64,000 nucleotides of DNA from Streptomyces sp. DG2A-72 (lineage in GTDB: Bacteria; Actinomycetota; Actinomycetes; Streptomycetales; Streptomycetaceae): positions 2,504,001 to 2,568,000 of the forward strand of contig NZ_JASTLC010000001.1 in the NCBI RefSeq assembly GCF_030499575.1, given 5' to 3'. The position numbers and the translations under genes were made by a program. Under the pieces are notes generated by a model. The model saw nothing but the letters and a program-made list of their open reading frames with translations. It ran no database searches and had not been told where the DNA came from. Positions within the stretch are counted from its first letter, which is position 1; every line of letters begins with the position of its first letter. This document shows positions 25,899 to 35,462 of this stretch, in pieces.

Positions 25899-27181
25899 TT
25901 GGCGTCCCCCTCGATCTCGGCGGTGTCGCTGCCGGCGTCGGCGGCGACCTCGGCGTCGGTGTCGTACAGCCCGAAGTAGCGGGCGGCGGTGTCCATGTCC
26001 TTGTCCCCGCGGCCCGACAGGTTGACCACGATCAGCCCGTCCTTGCCCAGCTCCCGGCCGACTTCGAGCGCACCGGCGAGCGCGTGCGCGCTCTCGATCG
26101 CCGGGATGATGCCCTCGGTCTGCGACAGCAGGCGCAGGGCCTGCATGGCGGCGTCGTCGGTGACCGCGCGGTACTCGGCGCGACCGGTGTCCTTGAGGTA
26201 GGAGTGCTCGGGTCCGATGCCGGGGTAGTCCAGACCGGCCGAGATCGAGTACGGCTCCGTGATCTGGCCCTCCTCGTCCTGGAGGACGTAGCTCCGCGAG
26301 CCGTGGAGGATGCCGGGCTCACCCGCGGTCAGGGTCGCCGCGTGCTCACCGGTCTCGACGCCGTGGCCCGCGGGCTCGCAGCCGATGAGGCGTACGTCCG
26401 TGTCGGGGATGAAGGCGTGGAAGAGGCCGATGGCGTTGGAGCCGCCGCCGACGCAGGCGATGGCGGCGTCGGGAAGGCGGCCCGCGCGCTCCAGGAGCTG
26501 GCGGCGGGTCTCGACGCCGATCACGCGGTGGAAGTCGCGGACCATGGCCGGGAAGGGGTGCGGGCCGGCGACCGTACCGAAGAGGTAGTGGGTGTGGTCC
26601 ACGTTCGCCACCCAGTCGCGGAACGCCTCGTTGATGGCGTCCTTGAGGGTGCGCGATCCCGACTTCACGGCGATGACCTCGGCGCCGAGCATGCGCATGC
26701 GGGCCACGTTGAGGGCCTGGCGCCGGGTGTCGATCTCGCCCATGTAGATGGTGCACTCGAGGCCGAACAGCGCGCAGGCGGTGGCGGTCGCGACGCCGTG
26801 CTGGCCGGCGCCGGTCTCCGCGATCACTCGGGTCTTGCCCATGCGCTTGGTGAGCAGGGCCTGGCCGAGCACGTTGTTGATCTTGTGGGAGCCGGTGTGG
26901 TTCAGGTCTTCCCGCTTGAGGAAGATGCGGGTGCCTCCGGCGTGCTCGGCGAACCTGGGCACCTCGGTCAGTGCGCTGGGCCTGCCGGTGTAGTTGACGA
27001 GCAGGTCGTCGAGTTCGCGGGCGAACTCGGGGTCGTGCTTGGCCTTGTCGTACTCGACGGCGACCTCGTCCACGGCGGCGACGAGGGCCTCCGGGATGAA
27101 CTTGCCGCCGAATGCGCCGAAGTAGCCCTCGGCGCTGGGGAGTTGACCCTGGGGGTCGGGGATGAAGAAGTCGCTGGGCAT
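25895..27181 (-). CDS. trpB: Tryptophan synthase beta subunit
   Basis: A 428-residue PLP enzyme that joins indole and serine. The PLP Lys is in [17 protein letters not shown] (~110-126), GGGSNAIG binds the phosphate, and [12 protein letters not shown] is intact. The last ~25 residues are an acidic tail. It starts at ATG 27181. It lies 109 bp after trpM; repeat copy B falls in that gap and reaches into the trpM 3' end. Confidence 0.97.
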   Translation of the reverse strand: MPSDFFIPDPQGQLPSAEGYFGAFGGKFIPEALVAAVDEVAVEYDKAKHDPEFARELDDLLVNYTGRPSALTEVPRFAEHAGGTRIFLKREDLNHTGSHKINNVLGQALLTKRMGKTRVIAETGAGQHGVATATACALFGLECTIYMGEIDTRRQALNVARMRMLGAEVIAVKSGSRTLKDAINEAFRDWVANVDHTHYLFGTVAGPHPFPAMVRDFHRVIGVETRRQLLERAGRLPDAAIACVGGGSNAIGLFHAFIPDTDVRLIGCEPAGHGVETGEHAATLTAGEPGILHGSRSYVLQDEEGQITEPYSISAGLDYPGIGPEHSYLKDTGRAEYRAVTDDAAMQALRLLSQTEGIIPAIESAHALAGALEVGRELGKDGLIVVNLSGRGDKDMDTAARYFGLYDTDAEVAADAGSDTAEIEGDAK

Positions 27182-27221
27182 GCGGATACCTCACGGTGAG
27201 TGCGTGGAAAGAGACACTAAT

Positions 27222-27306
27222 CGCCGTGGGGGCGGGGCTTTGCTGTCGGCTACCGGCCGACTGTGGCTTGTCGCGCAGTTCCCCGCGCCCCTATGGGGCG
27301 CGCTGC
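27222..27306 (-). repeat. Streptomyces 3'-end hairpin repeat, copy B, overlapping trpM
   Basis: The hairpin reads GCGCCCC-ATA-GGGGCGC on the minus strand, then GGGGAACTGCGCGACAAG. The TAG stop of trpM is made by the hairpin loop and first stem base. This places the element inside the trp gene run, between trpM and trpB. Confidence 0.8.
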
Positions 27307-27464
27307 CATCGACGGCCGTTCACCTGTCCGGGTTCGTCTCCGATGACGTAGCGGACCCGCCGTCCGTGCACCCTCCGCGCGGGCGCGCGGCAACCCCGGG
27401 GACGGCAGCCGCGCGCCAGGCGGGCGTACCGGTCCACGGTTGTCACGGTCAACGAGAGAGTCAT
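27291..27464 (-). CDS. trpM: TrpM, small modulator of tryptophan biosynthesis
   Basis: A 57-residue basic ORF from ATG 27464 to TAG 27291, between trpC and trpB. It begins MTLSLTVTTVDRYARLARGC and contains RRVRYVIGDEPGQVNG. Its place, size and N-terminus match Streptomyces TrpM (about 63 residues in S. coelicolor), a small protein reported to modulate tryptophan synthesis and differentiation. The start is 22 bp after the trpC stop. The last residues (WQRAP) and the stop codon derive from repeat copy B, so this C-terminus probably differs from orthologues lacking the repeat. Confidence 0.82.
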   Translation of the reverse strand: MTLSLTVTTVDRYARLARGCRPRGCRAPARRVHGRRVRYVIGDEPGQVNGRRWQRAP

Positions 27465-27486
27465 CGGTGCTAACCCTACCGGGTGA

Positions 27487-28296
27487 TCAGCCGCGGCCGT
27501 GGCGCAGTGCCGGGTGTGCGCCCGCTGCCACCAGGTCGGCCACTGCTGTCTTCGGGTCCTTGCCGGTGACGAGGGACTCGCCGACGAGGACGGCGTCGGC
27601 GCCGGCGTTGGCGTAGGCGATGAGGTCGTGGGGGCCGCGGACGCCGGATTCGGCGATCTTGACGATGCCTTCGGGGATCTCTGGGGCGACCCGCTCGAAG
27701 GTGCCGCGGTCGACCTCGAGGGTCTTGAGGTTGCGGGCGTTGACGCCGATGACCTTGGCGCCGGCGTCGACGGCGCGCTCGACCTCGTCCTCGTCGTGGA
27801 CCTCGACGAGCGGGGTGAGCCCGATGGATCCGGCGCGCTCGACGAGGGACTCCAGGGCGGGCTGGTCGAGGGCGGCGACGATCAGCAGGACGACGTCGGC
27901 GCCGTAGGCCCGGGCCTCCCACAGCTGGTAGGACGTGACGATGAAGTCCTTGCGGAGGACCGGGATGTCCACGCGGGCGCGGACGGCCTCCAGGTCGGCC
28001 AGCGAGCCGCCGAAGCGGCGCTGTTCGGTGAGGACGGAGATGACGGCCGCGCCGCCCGCCTCGTAGTCCGCGGCGAGTCCGGCCGGGTCGGCGATGGCGG
28101 CCAGCGCGCCCTTGGAGGGGCTGGAGCGCTTGACCTCGCAGATGACCTTGACGCCGTCCCCGCGCAGGGCGGCCAGACCGTCCTTGGCCGCGGGGGCCTT
28201 CGCCGCGCGCTCCTTGAGCTCGTCGAGGCTGACGCGCGCCTGCCGCTCCGCGAGGTCGGCACGGACTCCGTCGATGATCTCGTCGAGCACACTCAC
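27487..28296 (-). CDS. trpC: Indole-3-glycerol phosphate synthase
   Basis: A 269-residue TIM barrel that closes CdRP to indole-3-glycerol phosphate. The catalytic Lys is in [11 protein letters not shown] (~53-63), and [22 protein letters not shown] and ESGVRGPHD are intact. GTG 28296 gives [15 protein letters not shown], the usual N-terminus. Upstream is a 135-bp gap (28297-28431) with no gene that should hold a promoter. It heads trpC-trpM-trpB-trpA. Confidence 0.97.
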   Translation of the reverse strand: MSVLDEIIDGVRADLAERQARVSLDELKERAAKAPAAKDGLAALRGDGVKVICEVKRSSPSKGALAAIADPAGLAADYEAGGAAVISVLTEQRRFGGSLADLEAVRARVDIPVLRKDFIVTSYQLWEARAYGADVVLLIVAALDQPALESLVERAGSIGLTPLVEVHDEDEVERAVDAGAKVIGVNARNLKTLEVDRGTFERVAPEIPEGIVKIAESGVRGPHDLIAYANAGADAVLVGESLVTGKDPKTAVADLVAAGAHPALRHGRG

Positions 28297-28431
28297 GCGA
28301 GCGGCCCCCTTCCAGACGGTTGACTATGAAAGCGGTTCAAAACCTATGGTCACTGCGATGGTATCCGCAGGAGGGCGTAGGCCTCGCATCCGGTTGACGC
28401 CGGTCCCACTACCTGGACTTTCACCAGTTGA

Positions 28432-28875
28432 TCAAGGGTGGAGCCAGCCACCGAACGGCAGGTTCCGGACAACCGTGAAGACCAGCAGCAATGCCCCGAC
28501 GGTCCACAGGTGCGCGGACCCGAGTTCGAGGCGGAAGGGCCGGCCACGTGCCGCGCGGACCACCCAGACGGTCCATACGACGGCGAAGAGCGCGTAGCCG
28601 ACGACCGCGGCCGCGTTGTCCTGCAGCGCCGCGAGGAAGTCCCCGTGGACTACGGCGTGCGCGCTGCGCAGGCCGCCGCAGCCGGGGCAGTAGATGCCCG
28701 TGTACTGCAGGAGCGGACAGGCGGGGTAGTGGCCGGGCTCGTTCGGGTCCACGGTCCCGACGTAGGCGAAGGCCCCGGCGACGGCTGCGAGCAGTCCCGC
28801 CGGCACGGCCAGCCGGCCGAGCACGGTTGCGGCGGGCGGTGTGGCCTTCCGGCTGTCGAGGTTCACGTCTTGCAT
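28432..28875 (-). CDS. DUF2752 membrane protein
   Basis: About 147 residues from ATG 28875. Three to four membrane helices are predicted. The family signature CPLLQYTGIYCPGCGGLRSAHAVVHGDF is split over residues ~54-81 (Cys-x10-Cys-x2-Cys-Gly-Gly). The Cys/His arrangement suggests a metal or haem site, but function is unknown. The gene lies between the HGxxPAAW gene and trpC on the same strand and is a regular member of the Streptomyces trp neighbourhood. Confidence 0.82.
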   Translation of the reverse strand: MQDVNLDSRKATPPAATVLGRLAVPAGLLAAVAGAFAYVGTVDPNEPGHYPACPLLQYTGIYCPGCGGLRSAHAVVHGDFLAALQDNAAAVVGYALFAVVWTVWVVRAARGRPFRLELGSAHLWTVGALLLVFTVVRNLPFGGWLHP

Positions 28876-28957
28876 TGTGCCCCGCGCACGCGTGAGGGGC
28901 GGCCCCGGCGTCATACCGGTCCGCCCCTCACGCGGTGCTTGCGCTGTACGGGACTTC

Positions 28958-29212
28958 TCAGCCCTCGGCACCGGCCGGCTGGCGCTTCTCCGACAGAGTC
29001 TGGTAGGCCGCGTGCTGGTCCTTCGGCTGGCCGAGGCCCATGCCCTTCATGATCCAGCCGACGATGCCACCGAGGACCGTGACTCCCAGGCCGGCCCAGA
29101 AGCCCACGGGGCTGGCCAGCACCATGAAGGCGCCCGAGATGCAGAAACCGATGAACGCGATAGTGACACCGGTCCAGGCGGCCGGGGTGTGACCGTGGCT
29201 GCTGCCCGCCAT
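28958..29212 (-). CDS. HGxxPAAW-family small membrane protein
   Basis: An 84-residue protein from ATG 29212. The family motif HGHTPAAW is at residues 6-13, followed by two membrane helices and a cytoplasmic tail (GLGQPKDQHAAYQTLSEKRQ). Function is unknown. It sits in the trp run between the TIGR02234 protein and the DUF2752 protein. The 207-bp gap upstream (29213-29419) carries repeat copy C, so this gene may have its own promoter. Confidence 0.85.
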   Translation of the reverse strand: MAGSSHGHTPAAWTGVTIAFIGFCISGAFMVLASPVGFWAGLGVTVLGGIVGWIMKGMGLGQPKDQHAAYQTLSEKRQPAGAEG

Positions 29213-29330
29213 TGCTTGCTCCTCGTTGCTGTGTGCCTGTGTGAGCCGAACGCTCGCCATCATTGTCCCGCACGCGCCCGCGTGCAGTGATCGGGGGTAT
29301 GTCCTGGGGTCATCCACGCCGGTCGGGGTC

Positions 29331-29419
29331 GTGCCCCGAAGGGGCGCGGGGAACTGCGCGACCAGCCACGACGGCGCCGCGGACAACTGACGGCCCATCG
29401 CGGCACCCCAGCGGAGCGC
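29331..29419 (-). repeat. Streptomyces 3'-end hairpin repeat, copy C
   Basis: Read on the minus strand it starts directly after the stop of the TIGR02234 gene: GCGCTCCGCTGGGGTGCCGC, the GGCCGTCAGTTGTCCGCGGC region, CTGGTCGCGCAGTTCCCC and the CGCGCCCC-TTC-GGGGC hairpin. Copy D has the same extended form, also touching a stop codon. Confidence 0.8.
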
Positions 29420-30052
29420 TTACGCTCCGGTGGGGTCCTCGCCGCGGTCCAACGCCTTCCACAGGTCCTCGGGGCGATCCGGGTCGACGACGGGGGCCTT
29501 GCGGCGCGGCCGGACCGCTCCGGAGCGCTCGTACCGACCGGACATCGCAGGCCACAGCCGGCCGTAGCGCAGGGCGAGCAGCCCGGCGAGCAGAAGCAGG
29601 ACGCCGCCCACGGCCGCGACGTACGGCCACGCGGTGTGGGTGAGCGCGTCGACCCCGGCGGCGGTGTCGCCGGTGGCTGCCGCGGCCTTCTCGTCGAGCG
29701 CCGAGCTGTCGGACGCGCCGAACACGGCCGCCACGACGATCCCGGCGCCGGACAGCGCGAGCAGCGCGGCGACCAGGAGCCGCCCGGACTTGCGGACGGC
29801 GAAGACGGCGACGAGCGCGGCGAGGCCCACTATGGCGAGGGCCGCGGGCACGCCCGTGACGTCGCTGCCCTTCGCGGTCAGCGGGAAGGAGCCGCCGGCC
29901 ACGGTCGCGGTGCCCTCCGACCACTGCTGGCGGGTGGCCAGCAGCGCCACGGCCGCGCCGAGCGCGCCGGCCAGCAGGGCGACGGCGAGGCTGAGGCGGC
30001 CCGCCCGGGCGGGTCCTGCGGCTTCGGAACGGGGGTGAGGAACAGCAGTCAC
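29420..30052 (-). CDS. TIGR02234-type membrane protein of the trp operon
   Basis: About 210 residues from GTG 30052 (MTAVPHPRSEA); GTG 30061 is also possible. Four membrane helices are evident, with an outside loop containing RQQWSEGTATVAG, typical of the Trp-operon-associated membrane protein family. The C-terminal tail is basic (RPRRKAPVVDPDRPEDLWKAL). Function is unknown; the family follows trpE in many actinobacteria. It is 61 bp after the trpE stop and followed directly by repeat copy C. Confidence 0.82.
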   Translation of the reverse strand: MTAVPHPRSEAAGPARAGRLSLAVALLAGALGAAVALLATRQQWSEGTATVAGGSFPLTAKGSDVTGVPAALAIVGLAALVAVFAVRKSGRLLVAALLALSGAGIVVAAVFGASDSSALDEKAAAATGDTAAGVDALTHTAWPYVAAVGGVLLLLAGLLALRYGRLWPAMSGRYERSGAVRPRRKAPVVDPDRPEDLWKALDRGEDPTGA

Positions 30053-30113
30053 GTACTCCACTATCGCGCGCACCCCGGGCGAACCGTCACCCGGGGTTCA
30101 CGTGAGACCCGTC

Positions 30114-31592
30114 CTACTTTCCGAGCCGGTTCGCCGTGTGCACCGCGCGCAGCACCGCAGCCGCCTTGTTGCGGCACTCGGTGTCCTCGGCGACCGGGTC
30201 GGAGTCGGCGACGATGCCCGCACCGGCCTGGACGTAGGCGGTGCCCTCGCGCAGGAGTGCCGTACGGATGGCGATGGCGGTGTCGGAGTCGCCCGCGAAG
30301 TCGAGGTAGCCGACGCAGCCGCCGTACAACCCCCGCCGGGACGGCTCGAGTTCGTCGATGATCTGCATCGCGCGGGGCTTGGGCGCGCCGGAGAGGGTGC
30401 CGGCCGGGAAGCAGGCGGTGAGGACGTCGAAGGCGGTGCGGCCTGCGGCGACCCGGCCGGTGACCGTCGAGACGATGTGCATCACGTGCGAGTAGCGCTC
30501 GACGGACATGAAGTCGACGACCTCGACCGAGCCGGGTTCGCAGACGCGCCCGAGGTCGTTGCGTCCGAGGTCGACGAGCATCAGGTGCTCGGCGCGCTCC
30601 TTGGGGTCGGCGAGCAGTTCGTCGGCGAGGGCCTGGTCCTCCTGCGGGGTGGCCCCGCGCCACCGGGTTCCGGCGATGGGGTGGACCATGGCCCGCCCGT
30701 CCTCGACCTTGACGAGCGCTTCGGGGGACGAGCCGACGACGTCGAAGCCCTCGAAGCGGAACAGGTACATGTACGGGGAGGGGTTGGTCGCCCGCAGCAC
30801 CCGGTAGACGTCCAACGCGCTTGCTGTGCACGGCGTTTCGAAGCGCTGGGAGGGGACCACCTGGAAGGCCTCGCCGGCCCTGATGCGCTCCTTGATGTCC
30901 TCGACGGCGTCCTGGAAGTCGGGGCCGCCCCAGAGTGCCGTGTACTCGGGGAGTTCGGAGGGCGGGAGCACGGCGGGCGGCTGGGCGACCGCGCGCGTGA
31001 GGTCGGCCTCCATGATGTCGAGGCGGGCGACCGCGTCGGCGTAGGCCTCGTCGACGCCGGTGTCGAGGTCGTTGTGGTTGATCGCGTTGGCGATCAGCAG
31101 GACGGAGCCCTCCCAGTGGTCCATGACGGCGAGGTCGCTGGTGAGGAGCATGGTCAGCTCGGGGAGTTTCAGGTCGTCCCGCTCGCCGGGGCCGATCTTC
31201 TCCAGGCGGCGCACGATGTCGTAGCCGAGGTAGCCGACCATGCCGCCGGTGAAGGGCGGCATGCCCTCCTGGTGCGGGGTGTGCAGGGCCTCGATGGTGG
31301 CGCGCAGGGCGGCGAGGGGGTCGCCGCCTGTGGGGACGCCGACGGGCGGGGTGCCGAGCCAGTGGGCCTGGCCGTCCCGCTCGGTGAGCGTCGCCGCGGA
31401 ACGCACGCCGACGAAGGAGTAGCGGGACCAGGAGCGGCCGTTCTCCGCGGACTCCAGCAGGAAGGTGCCGGGGCGCTCGGCGGCGAGCTTGCGGTAGAGC
31501 GCGACCGGGGTGTCGCCGTCGGCGAGGAGCTTGCGGGTGACCGGGATGACCCGCCGGTCGGTGGCCAGCTTGCGGAACGTCTCGAGGTCCAT
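30114..31592 (-). CDS. trpE: Anthranilate synthase component I
   Basis: A 492-residue chorismate-using enzyme. The N-terminal Trp feedback site is present (LLESAENG and SRYSFVG, ~37-56). Catalytic motifs are [26 protein letters not shown], and [19 protein letters not shown]. Start ATG 31592 lies 11 bp after the hisI stop, so the two are probably cotranscribed. The glutaminase partner trpG is not in the window. Confidence 0.96.
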   Translation of the reverse strand: MDLETFRKLATDRRVIPVTRKLLADGDTPVALYRKLAAERPGTFLLESAENGRSWSRYSFVGVRSAATLTERDGQAHWLGTPPVGVPTGGDPLAALRATIEALHTPHQEGMPPFTGGMVGYLGYDIVRRLEKIGPGERDDLKLPELTMLLTSDLAVMDHWEGSVLLIANAINHNDLDTGVDEAYADAVARLDIMEADLTRAVAQPPAVLPPSELPEYTALWGGPDFQDAVEDIKERIRAGEAFQVVPSQRFETPCTASALDVYRVLRATNPSPYMYLFRFEGFDVVGSSPEALVKVEDGRAMVHPIAGTRWRGATPQEDQALADELLADPKERAEHLMLVDLGRNDLGRVCEPGSVEVVDFMSVERYSHVMHIVSTVTGRVAAGRTAFDVLTACFPAGTLSGAPKPRAMQIIDELEPSRRGLYGGCVGYLDFAGDSDTAIAIRTALLREGTAYVQAGAGIVADSDPVAEDTECRNKAAAVLRAVHTANRLGK

Positions 31593-31603
31593 GGCGGCTG
31601 ACC

Positions 31604-32002
31604 TTACTGATCCGGGGTGGACGGGCCGGAATCGGCGCCGTCCTTGAGCAGTACGTCGGCGTCGAAGCAGGTGCGTGCGCCGGTGTGGCAGGCGGCGCCG
31701 ACCTGGTCGACCCTGACCAGCACGGTGTCGGCATCGCAGTCGAGGGCGACGGACTTGACGTGCTGGAAGTGGCCCGAGGTGTCGCCCTTGACCCAGTACT
31801 CCTGGCGGCTGCGCGACCAGTAGGTGCAGCGGCCGGTGGTGAGCGTCCGATGCAGCGCCTCGTCGTCCATCCAGCCGAGCATCAGCACCTCACCGGTGTC
31901 GTACTGCTGGGCGATGGCGGGCAGGAGTCCGTCGGCGCTGCGCTTGAGCCGCGCGGCGATCTCCGGGTCGAGGCGGCTGGACTGCCGGGGCATGCTGGTC
32001 AT
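31604..32002 (-). CDS. hisI: Phosphoribosyl-AMP cyclohydrolase
   Basis: About 132 residues from ATG 32002 ([14 protein letters not shown]). Signatures are [24 protein letters not shown] and the metal ligands in [15 protein letters not shown] and [10 protein letters not shown]. It opens the adenine ring of PR-AMP in histidine synthesis. It precedes trpE by 11 bp and is separated from the main his cluster by an unrelated three-gene block. An upstream in-frame ATG at 32011 is possible. Confidence 0.93.
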   Translation of the reverse strand: MTSMPRQSSRLDPEIAARLKRSADGLLPAIAQQYDTGEVLMLGWMDDEALHRTLTTGRCTYWSRSRQEYWVKGDTSGHFQHVKSVALDCDADTVLVRVDQVGAACHTGARTCFDADVLLKDGADSGPSTPDQ

Positions 32003-32112
32003 GCCGACCATTGTGCCGCGCGCCGCTGACAGACCTGATGGAGTGTCCAGTACCCGGACCGTACGGGTGCTGTCCATTGGGCTGACCCCCACCTCGGCCG
32101 TACGCTGACTGC

Positions 32113-32748
32113 ATGTCGACTTTCGCCAAGCGTGAACGACTTCTCCTGGCCGACCTCCTGGAGGCCGAGGGCCCCGACGCCCCGACCCTGTGCGAGGGCT
32201 GGCGCACCCATGACCTCGCCGCGCACGTGGTGGTGCGCGAGCGTCGCCCCGATGCCGCCGGCGGCATCCTGATCAAGCAGCTGGCGCCGCGTCTGGAGAG
32301 GGTGATGGCGGAGTTCACCGCCAAGCCGTACGAGGAGCTGATCCAGCTGATCCGTACCGGCCCGCCGCGCTTCTCGCCGTTCGCACTCAAGCAGCTCGAC
32401 GAGATGTCCAACACGATCGAGTACTACGTCCACACCGAGGACGTACGCCGCGCCCAGCCCGACTGGACTCCGCGCGAACTCGACCCCGTCTTCCAGGACG
32501 CCCTCTGGTCCCGTCTGGAGCGCTCCGCCCGCCTGATGGGCCGCGGCGTCCCGACCGGCCTCGTCCTGCGCCGCCCCGACGGCCAGACAGCGGTCGCCCA
32601 CCGCGGCACCCCGGTCGTCACGGTGACCGGCGAGCCGTCGGAACTGCTGCTCTTCGCGTTCGGCCGGCAGAGCGCCGCCAAGGTGGAGCTGGACGGCGAG
32701 GAGGACGCGATCACCAAGCTGCACGAGACGAAGCAGCTGGGGCTCTGA
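32113..32748 (+). CDS. TIGR03085-type DinB/maleylpyruvate-isomerase-like protein
   Basis: A 211-residue helical-bundle protein. The N-terminal segment [27 protein letters not shown] and [16 protein letters not shown] match the TIGR03085 family, related to mycothiol-dependent metal-binding proteins. The His in DLAAHVV and those in [11 protein letters not shown] are candidate metal ligands. Enzymatic activity is unknown. It is divergent from hisI and its stop is only 4 bp from the convergent MFS stop. Confidence 0.8.
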   Translation: MSTFAKRERLLLADLLEAEGPDAPTLCEGWRTHDLAAHVVVRERRPDAAGGILIKQLAPRLERVMAEFTAKPYEELIQLIRTGPPRFSPFALKQLDEMSNTIEYYVHTEDVRRAQPDWTPRELDPVFQDALWSRLERSARLMGRGVPTGLVLRRPDGQTAVAHRGTPVVTVTGEPSELLLFAFGRQSAAKVELDGEEDAITKLHETKQLGL

Positions 32749-32752
32749 GGCG

Positions 32753-33997
32753 TCACCCGGGAAGCTCAGCGCGGCGCAGGGAGCCCGCGCAGAGCGCGAT
32801 GACGCCGCCCAGGGCACTGACCGCGGCGCCCACCACGAAGACCGGGCCGGTGCCCCACAGCTCGGCCGCCCAGCCGACCACCGGGAAGGTGAGCGGCGCG
32901 ACGCCGAAGCCGACGAGCGTGGAGGCGGCGGTGACCCGGCCGACGTAGGCCGGGCCCGCCGCGGCCTGGATCAGCGCCCCGCACAGGGCCCCGGACAGAC
33001 CGGCCGACAGGCCGATGAGCAGGGCCACACCGACCGCGCCGGGCACGGACACCACCTGTGCGAGCGCCCCGATGGCCGCGGCGCCGAGGATGTTCGTCAC
33101 CGCGGCCACGGCTCCGGCCCGGGGCACCCGGCCGCGCCAGGTGAGCAGGAGCGAGGCCGCGCCGGCGCCGGTCCCGAAGCCGGCGAGCACCCAGCCCATG
33201 CCGGACGAGCCCCAGCCGCGCTGCTGTGCGAGGAGGGTCAGGCCGAGGTTCATCGGGCCGACGAAGCCGAGGTCGGCGAGGGCCCCCGCGATCACCAACG
33301 GGCGCAGCACCGCGTCCCGCCGGATGTGGCGCAGCCCGTCCCGCAGCTCGGCCAGGACCGCACCCCGGGGCGACGCGTCGTCCGGTGGCAGCTTGCCGAC
33401 CCGGACCGCCAGCAGCAGCGGCAGGGACACCCCGACGAGCAGCGCGGCAAGCCCGAACGCGCCCGCCGTACCGCCGACGGCGACGCCGAGCCCGCCCAGC
33501 GGACCGCCGAGGACGTTCGCGAGCCGGGTGGCGAGGCCGCGCATGCCCTGGACGCGGGCGAGCTGGCCGCGCCCGGTGATCCGCGCGGGCAGGGCACCGG
33601 CGGCGGGCAGGAACACGGCATCGACGACACCGAAGAGCACGGCGACCGCACCCAGCGCCCACAGCCCGGGGCTGGTCGCGAGAAGCAGGACAGCCGCGAT
33701 CAGCACGAGGGCGGCGCGCACGGCGGTGCTGGCGAGCACCGTCCGGCGCGGCCCATAGCGGTCGGCCACCACTCCCCCGCCAAGCATCAACAGGGCACGC
33801 GGCAACGCACTGGCCGCGGTGACCAGTCCGGCCTGGGCGGGGCTGCCGGACTGGACGGCGGCCCAGGACAGGGCGATGAAGTAGACGTTGTCCCCGACCG
33901 CGGACGAGATGTACGCGCCGAGCCATCGCAGGACGTTGGGGTCGCGGTGAGCCGGTCTTTCCTTGAGGCCGGCCCCGGGCACGAGCGTGCTGGTCAC
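32753..33997 (-). CDS. MFS exporter
   Basis: A 414-residue major facilitator with about 12 helices. The A-motif-like GGGVVADRYGPRRTVLAST (~75) follows helix 2. GTG 33997 is preceded by AAAGGA. It lies 14 bp downstream of an ArsR-type regulator and is very likely cotranscribed with it. The regulator/exporter pair suggests drug or metabolite efflux induced by its substrate; the substrate is unknown. The mid-loop is short and basic (VGKLPPDDASPRG). Confidence 0.85.
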   Translation of the reverse strand: MTSTLVPGAGLKERPAHRDPNVLRWLGAYISSAVGDNVYFIALSWAAVQSGSPAQAGLVTAASALPRALLMLGGGVVADRYGPRRTVLASTAVRAALVLIAAVLLLATSPGLWALGAVAVLFGVVDAVFLPAAGALPARITGRGQLARVQGMRGLATRLANVLGGPLGGLGVAVGGTAGAFGLAALLVGVSLPLLLAVRVGKLPPDDASPRGAVLAELRDGLRHIRRDAVLRPLVIAGALADLGFVGPMNLGLTLLAQQRGWGSSGMGWVLAGFGTGAGAASLLLTWRGRVPRAGAVAAVTNILGAAAIGALAQVVSVPGAVGVALLIGLSAGLSGALCGALIQAAAGPAYVGRVTAASTLVGFGVAPLTFPVVGWAAELWGTGPVFVVGAAVSALGGVIALCAGSLRRAELPG

Positions 33998-34011
33998 GGC
34001 GGACCGTCCTT

Positions 34012-34596
34012 TCAGGTACGGAAAGGGAAGCCGTACGTGTGCACCGCGACGTTCTCGCGACCCTCGGTTTCGCCTGCGGCAACGGCGGCCCGGCCGCGCT
34101 CCTCGTACTTGCGGACCAGGGCGTACATCTCCTTGGACAGCGCGGAGAGTTCGTCCGAGGTGAGCCTGAGCAGCCACTCGGAGGAGTCGGACGCCGTCGT
34201 CCACGCGTCGCTCCAGTGGGCCCGCTCGTCGAGGTAGCGGCGGTACATGTCGGCGCGCTGCTCGAAGAACAGGCGGCTGGCCGCTGCGTGCGCTGCGGCC
34301 TTCTCCGGGGCGTCCCTGAAGTCCTCGTCGTGGATGGACACCCCTTCGGAGGCAGGCTGCCACCAGCGCTCCCGACCGTCCGCGCTCTGCGCCGCGGCCT
34401 CCTCGATCAGCCCGTGCTCGGCGAGTTTGCGCAGGTGGTAGCTGACCAGCGAGACGGCCTCGTCGACCTGATCGGCGAGCTGGGACGCGGTCGCCGAACG
34501 CGCGATGATCAGGCACCGGTACAGCTGTGCCCGTAGCGGGTGCGCGAGCGCCTTGAGGGTGCCCACGTCCTTGATGCGCCTCTCCCGGTCCGTCAT
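34012..34596 (-). CDS. ArsR-type winged-helix regulator
   Basis: A 194-residue protein from ATG 34596. A winged-helix domain spans ~10-75 (TLKALAHPLRAQLYRCL, ATASQLADQV, SLVSYHLRKLAEHGLIEE). The C-terminal ~110 residues are helical with aromatic and charged positions and likely bind an effector or dimerise. No metal-binding Cys pairs are seen, so metal sensing is unlikely. Just upstream are two TTGCGCAA palindromes. It forms an operon with the MFS gene. Confidence 0.85.
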   Translation of the reverse strand: MTDRERRIKDVGTLKALAHPLRAQLYRCLIIARSATASQLADQVDEAVSLVSYHLRKLAEHGLIEEAAAQSADGRERWWQPASEGVSIHDEDFRDAPEKAAAHAAASRLFFEQRADMYRRYLDERAHWSDAWTTASDSSEWLLRLTSDELSALSKEMYALVRKYEERGRAAVAAGETEGRENVAVHTYGFPFRT

Positions 34597-34623
34597 GCCA
34601 CTCACGCTAGGTAAGAAGAAAAA

Positions 34624-34645
34624 TTGCGCAACATATTTTGCGCAA
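34624..34645. promoter_or_regulatory. Double palindrome upstream of the ArsR/MFS operon
   Basis: TTGCGCAA occurs at 34624-34631 and again at 34638-34645, 14 bp centre to centre, in an AT-rich patch 28-49 bp upstream of the regulator start. This is a likely autoregulatory operator. Confidence 0.65.
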
Positions 34646-34672
34646 CGTTCCTTTCTCATCCGCACAGGAGAA

Positions 34673-34697
34673 AGCCCCGGCCGAACCGACCGGGGCT
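34673..34697. terminator. Hairpin terminator after hisF
   Basis: AGCCCCGG (34673-34680) pairs with CCGGGGCT (34690-34697). It lies 10 bp after the hisF stop on the minus strand. Confidence 0.75.
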
Positions 34698-34706
34698 CAG
34701 TTCGCG

Positions 34707-35462
34707 CTAGCGGACGGCGTGCCCCGCCCCCCGCAACGTCTCCTTCACCTCACCGATCCGCAGGTCGCCGAAGTGGAAGACCGACGCCGCCAGGACCGCG
34801 TCCGCGCCCGCTTCGATGGCCGGGGGGAAGTGGGCGAGCCGGCCTGCCCCGCCGGAGGCGATGAGTGGGACGGTCACGTGTTTGCGGACGGCCTCGATCA
34901 TCTCGATGTCGTAGCCGTCCTTCGTGCCGTCCGCGTCCATCGAGTTGAGCAGGATCTCGCCCGCGCCCAGCTCGGCGGCCCGGTGCGCCCACTCGATCGC
35001 GTCGATGCCGGTGCCCTTGCGGCCGCCGTGAGTGGTGACCTCGAAGCTGCCTTCGGGAGTGCGCCGCGCGTCCACCGACAGGACCAGCACCTGCCGGCCG
35101 AACCGCTCCGCGATCTCGCGGATCAGGTCGGGACGGGCGATGGCCGCCGTGTTGACGCCCACCTTGTCCGCGCCGGCCCGCAGCAGTTTGTCCACGTCCT
35201 CGGCCGTGCGGACGCCGCCGCCGACCGTGAGCGGGATGAACACCTGCTCGGCTGTGCGGCGCACCACGTCGTACGTCGTCTCGCGGTTGCCGGAGGACGC
35301 GGTGATGTCCAGGAAGGTCAGTTCGTCGGCGCCCTCGGCGTCGTACACCTTGGCCATCTCGACGGGGTCGCCCGCGTCACGCAGGTTCTGGAAGTTGACG
35401 CCCTTGACGACCCGGCCGTTGTCCACGTCCAGGCAGGGGATGACTCGGACCGCCAGGGTCAT
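34707..35462 (-). CDS. hisF: Imidazole glycerol phosphate synthase cyclase subunit
   Basis: A 251-residue TIM barrel with [22 protein letters not shown] split at the N-terminus (catalytic Asp11-type), [13 protein letters not shown], and [10 protein letters not shown]. It makes IGP and AICAR with ammonia from HisH. Start ATG 35462 overlaps the ridA stop by 4 bp. It is the last gene of the his run and is followed by a terminator. Unusually, it is separated from hisH by priA and ridA. Confidence 0.97.
   Translation of the reverse strand: MTLAVRVIPCLDVDNGRVVKGVNFQNLRDAGDPVEMAKVYDAEGADELTFLDITASSGNRETTYDVVRRTAEQVFIPLTVGGGVRTAEDVDKLLRAGADKVGVNTAAIARPDLIREIAERFGRQVLVLSVDARRTPEGSFEVTTHGGRKGTGIDAIEWAHRAAELGAGEILLNSMDADGTKDGYDIEMIEAVRKHVTVPLIASGGAGRLAHFPPAIEAGADAVLAASVFHFGDLRIGEVKETLRGAGHAVR

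Noticed and set aside
28297..28431. trp leader peptide/attenuator before trpC
   Set aside because: No short ORF with consecutive Trp codons and no competing hairpins could be seen.
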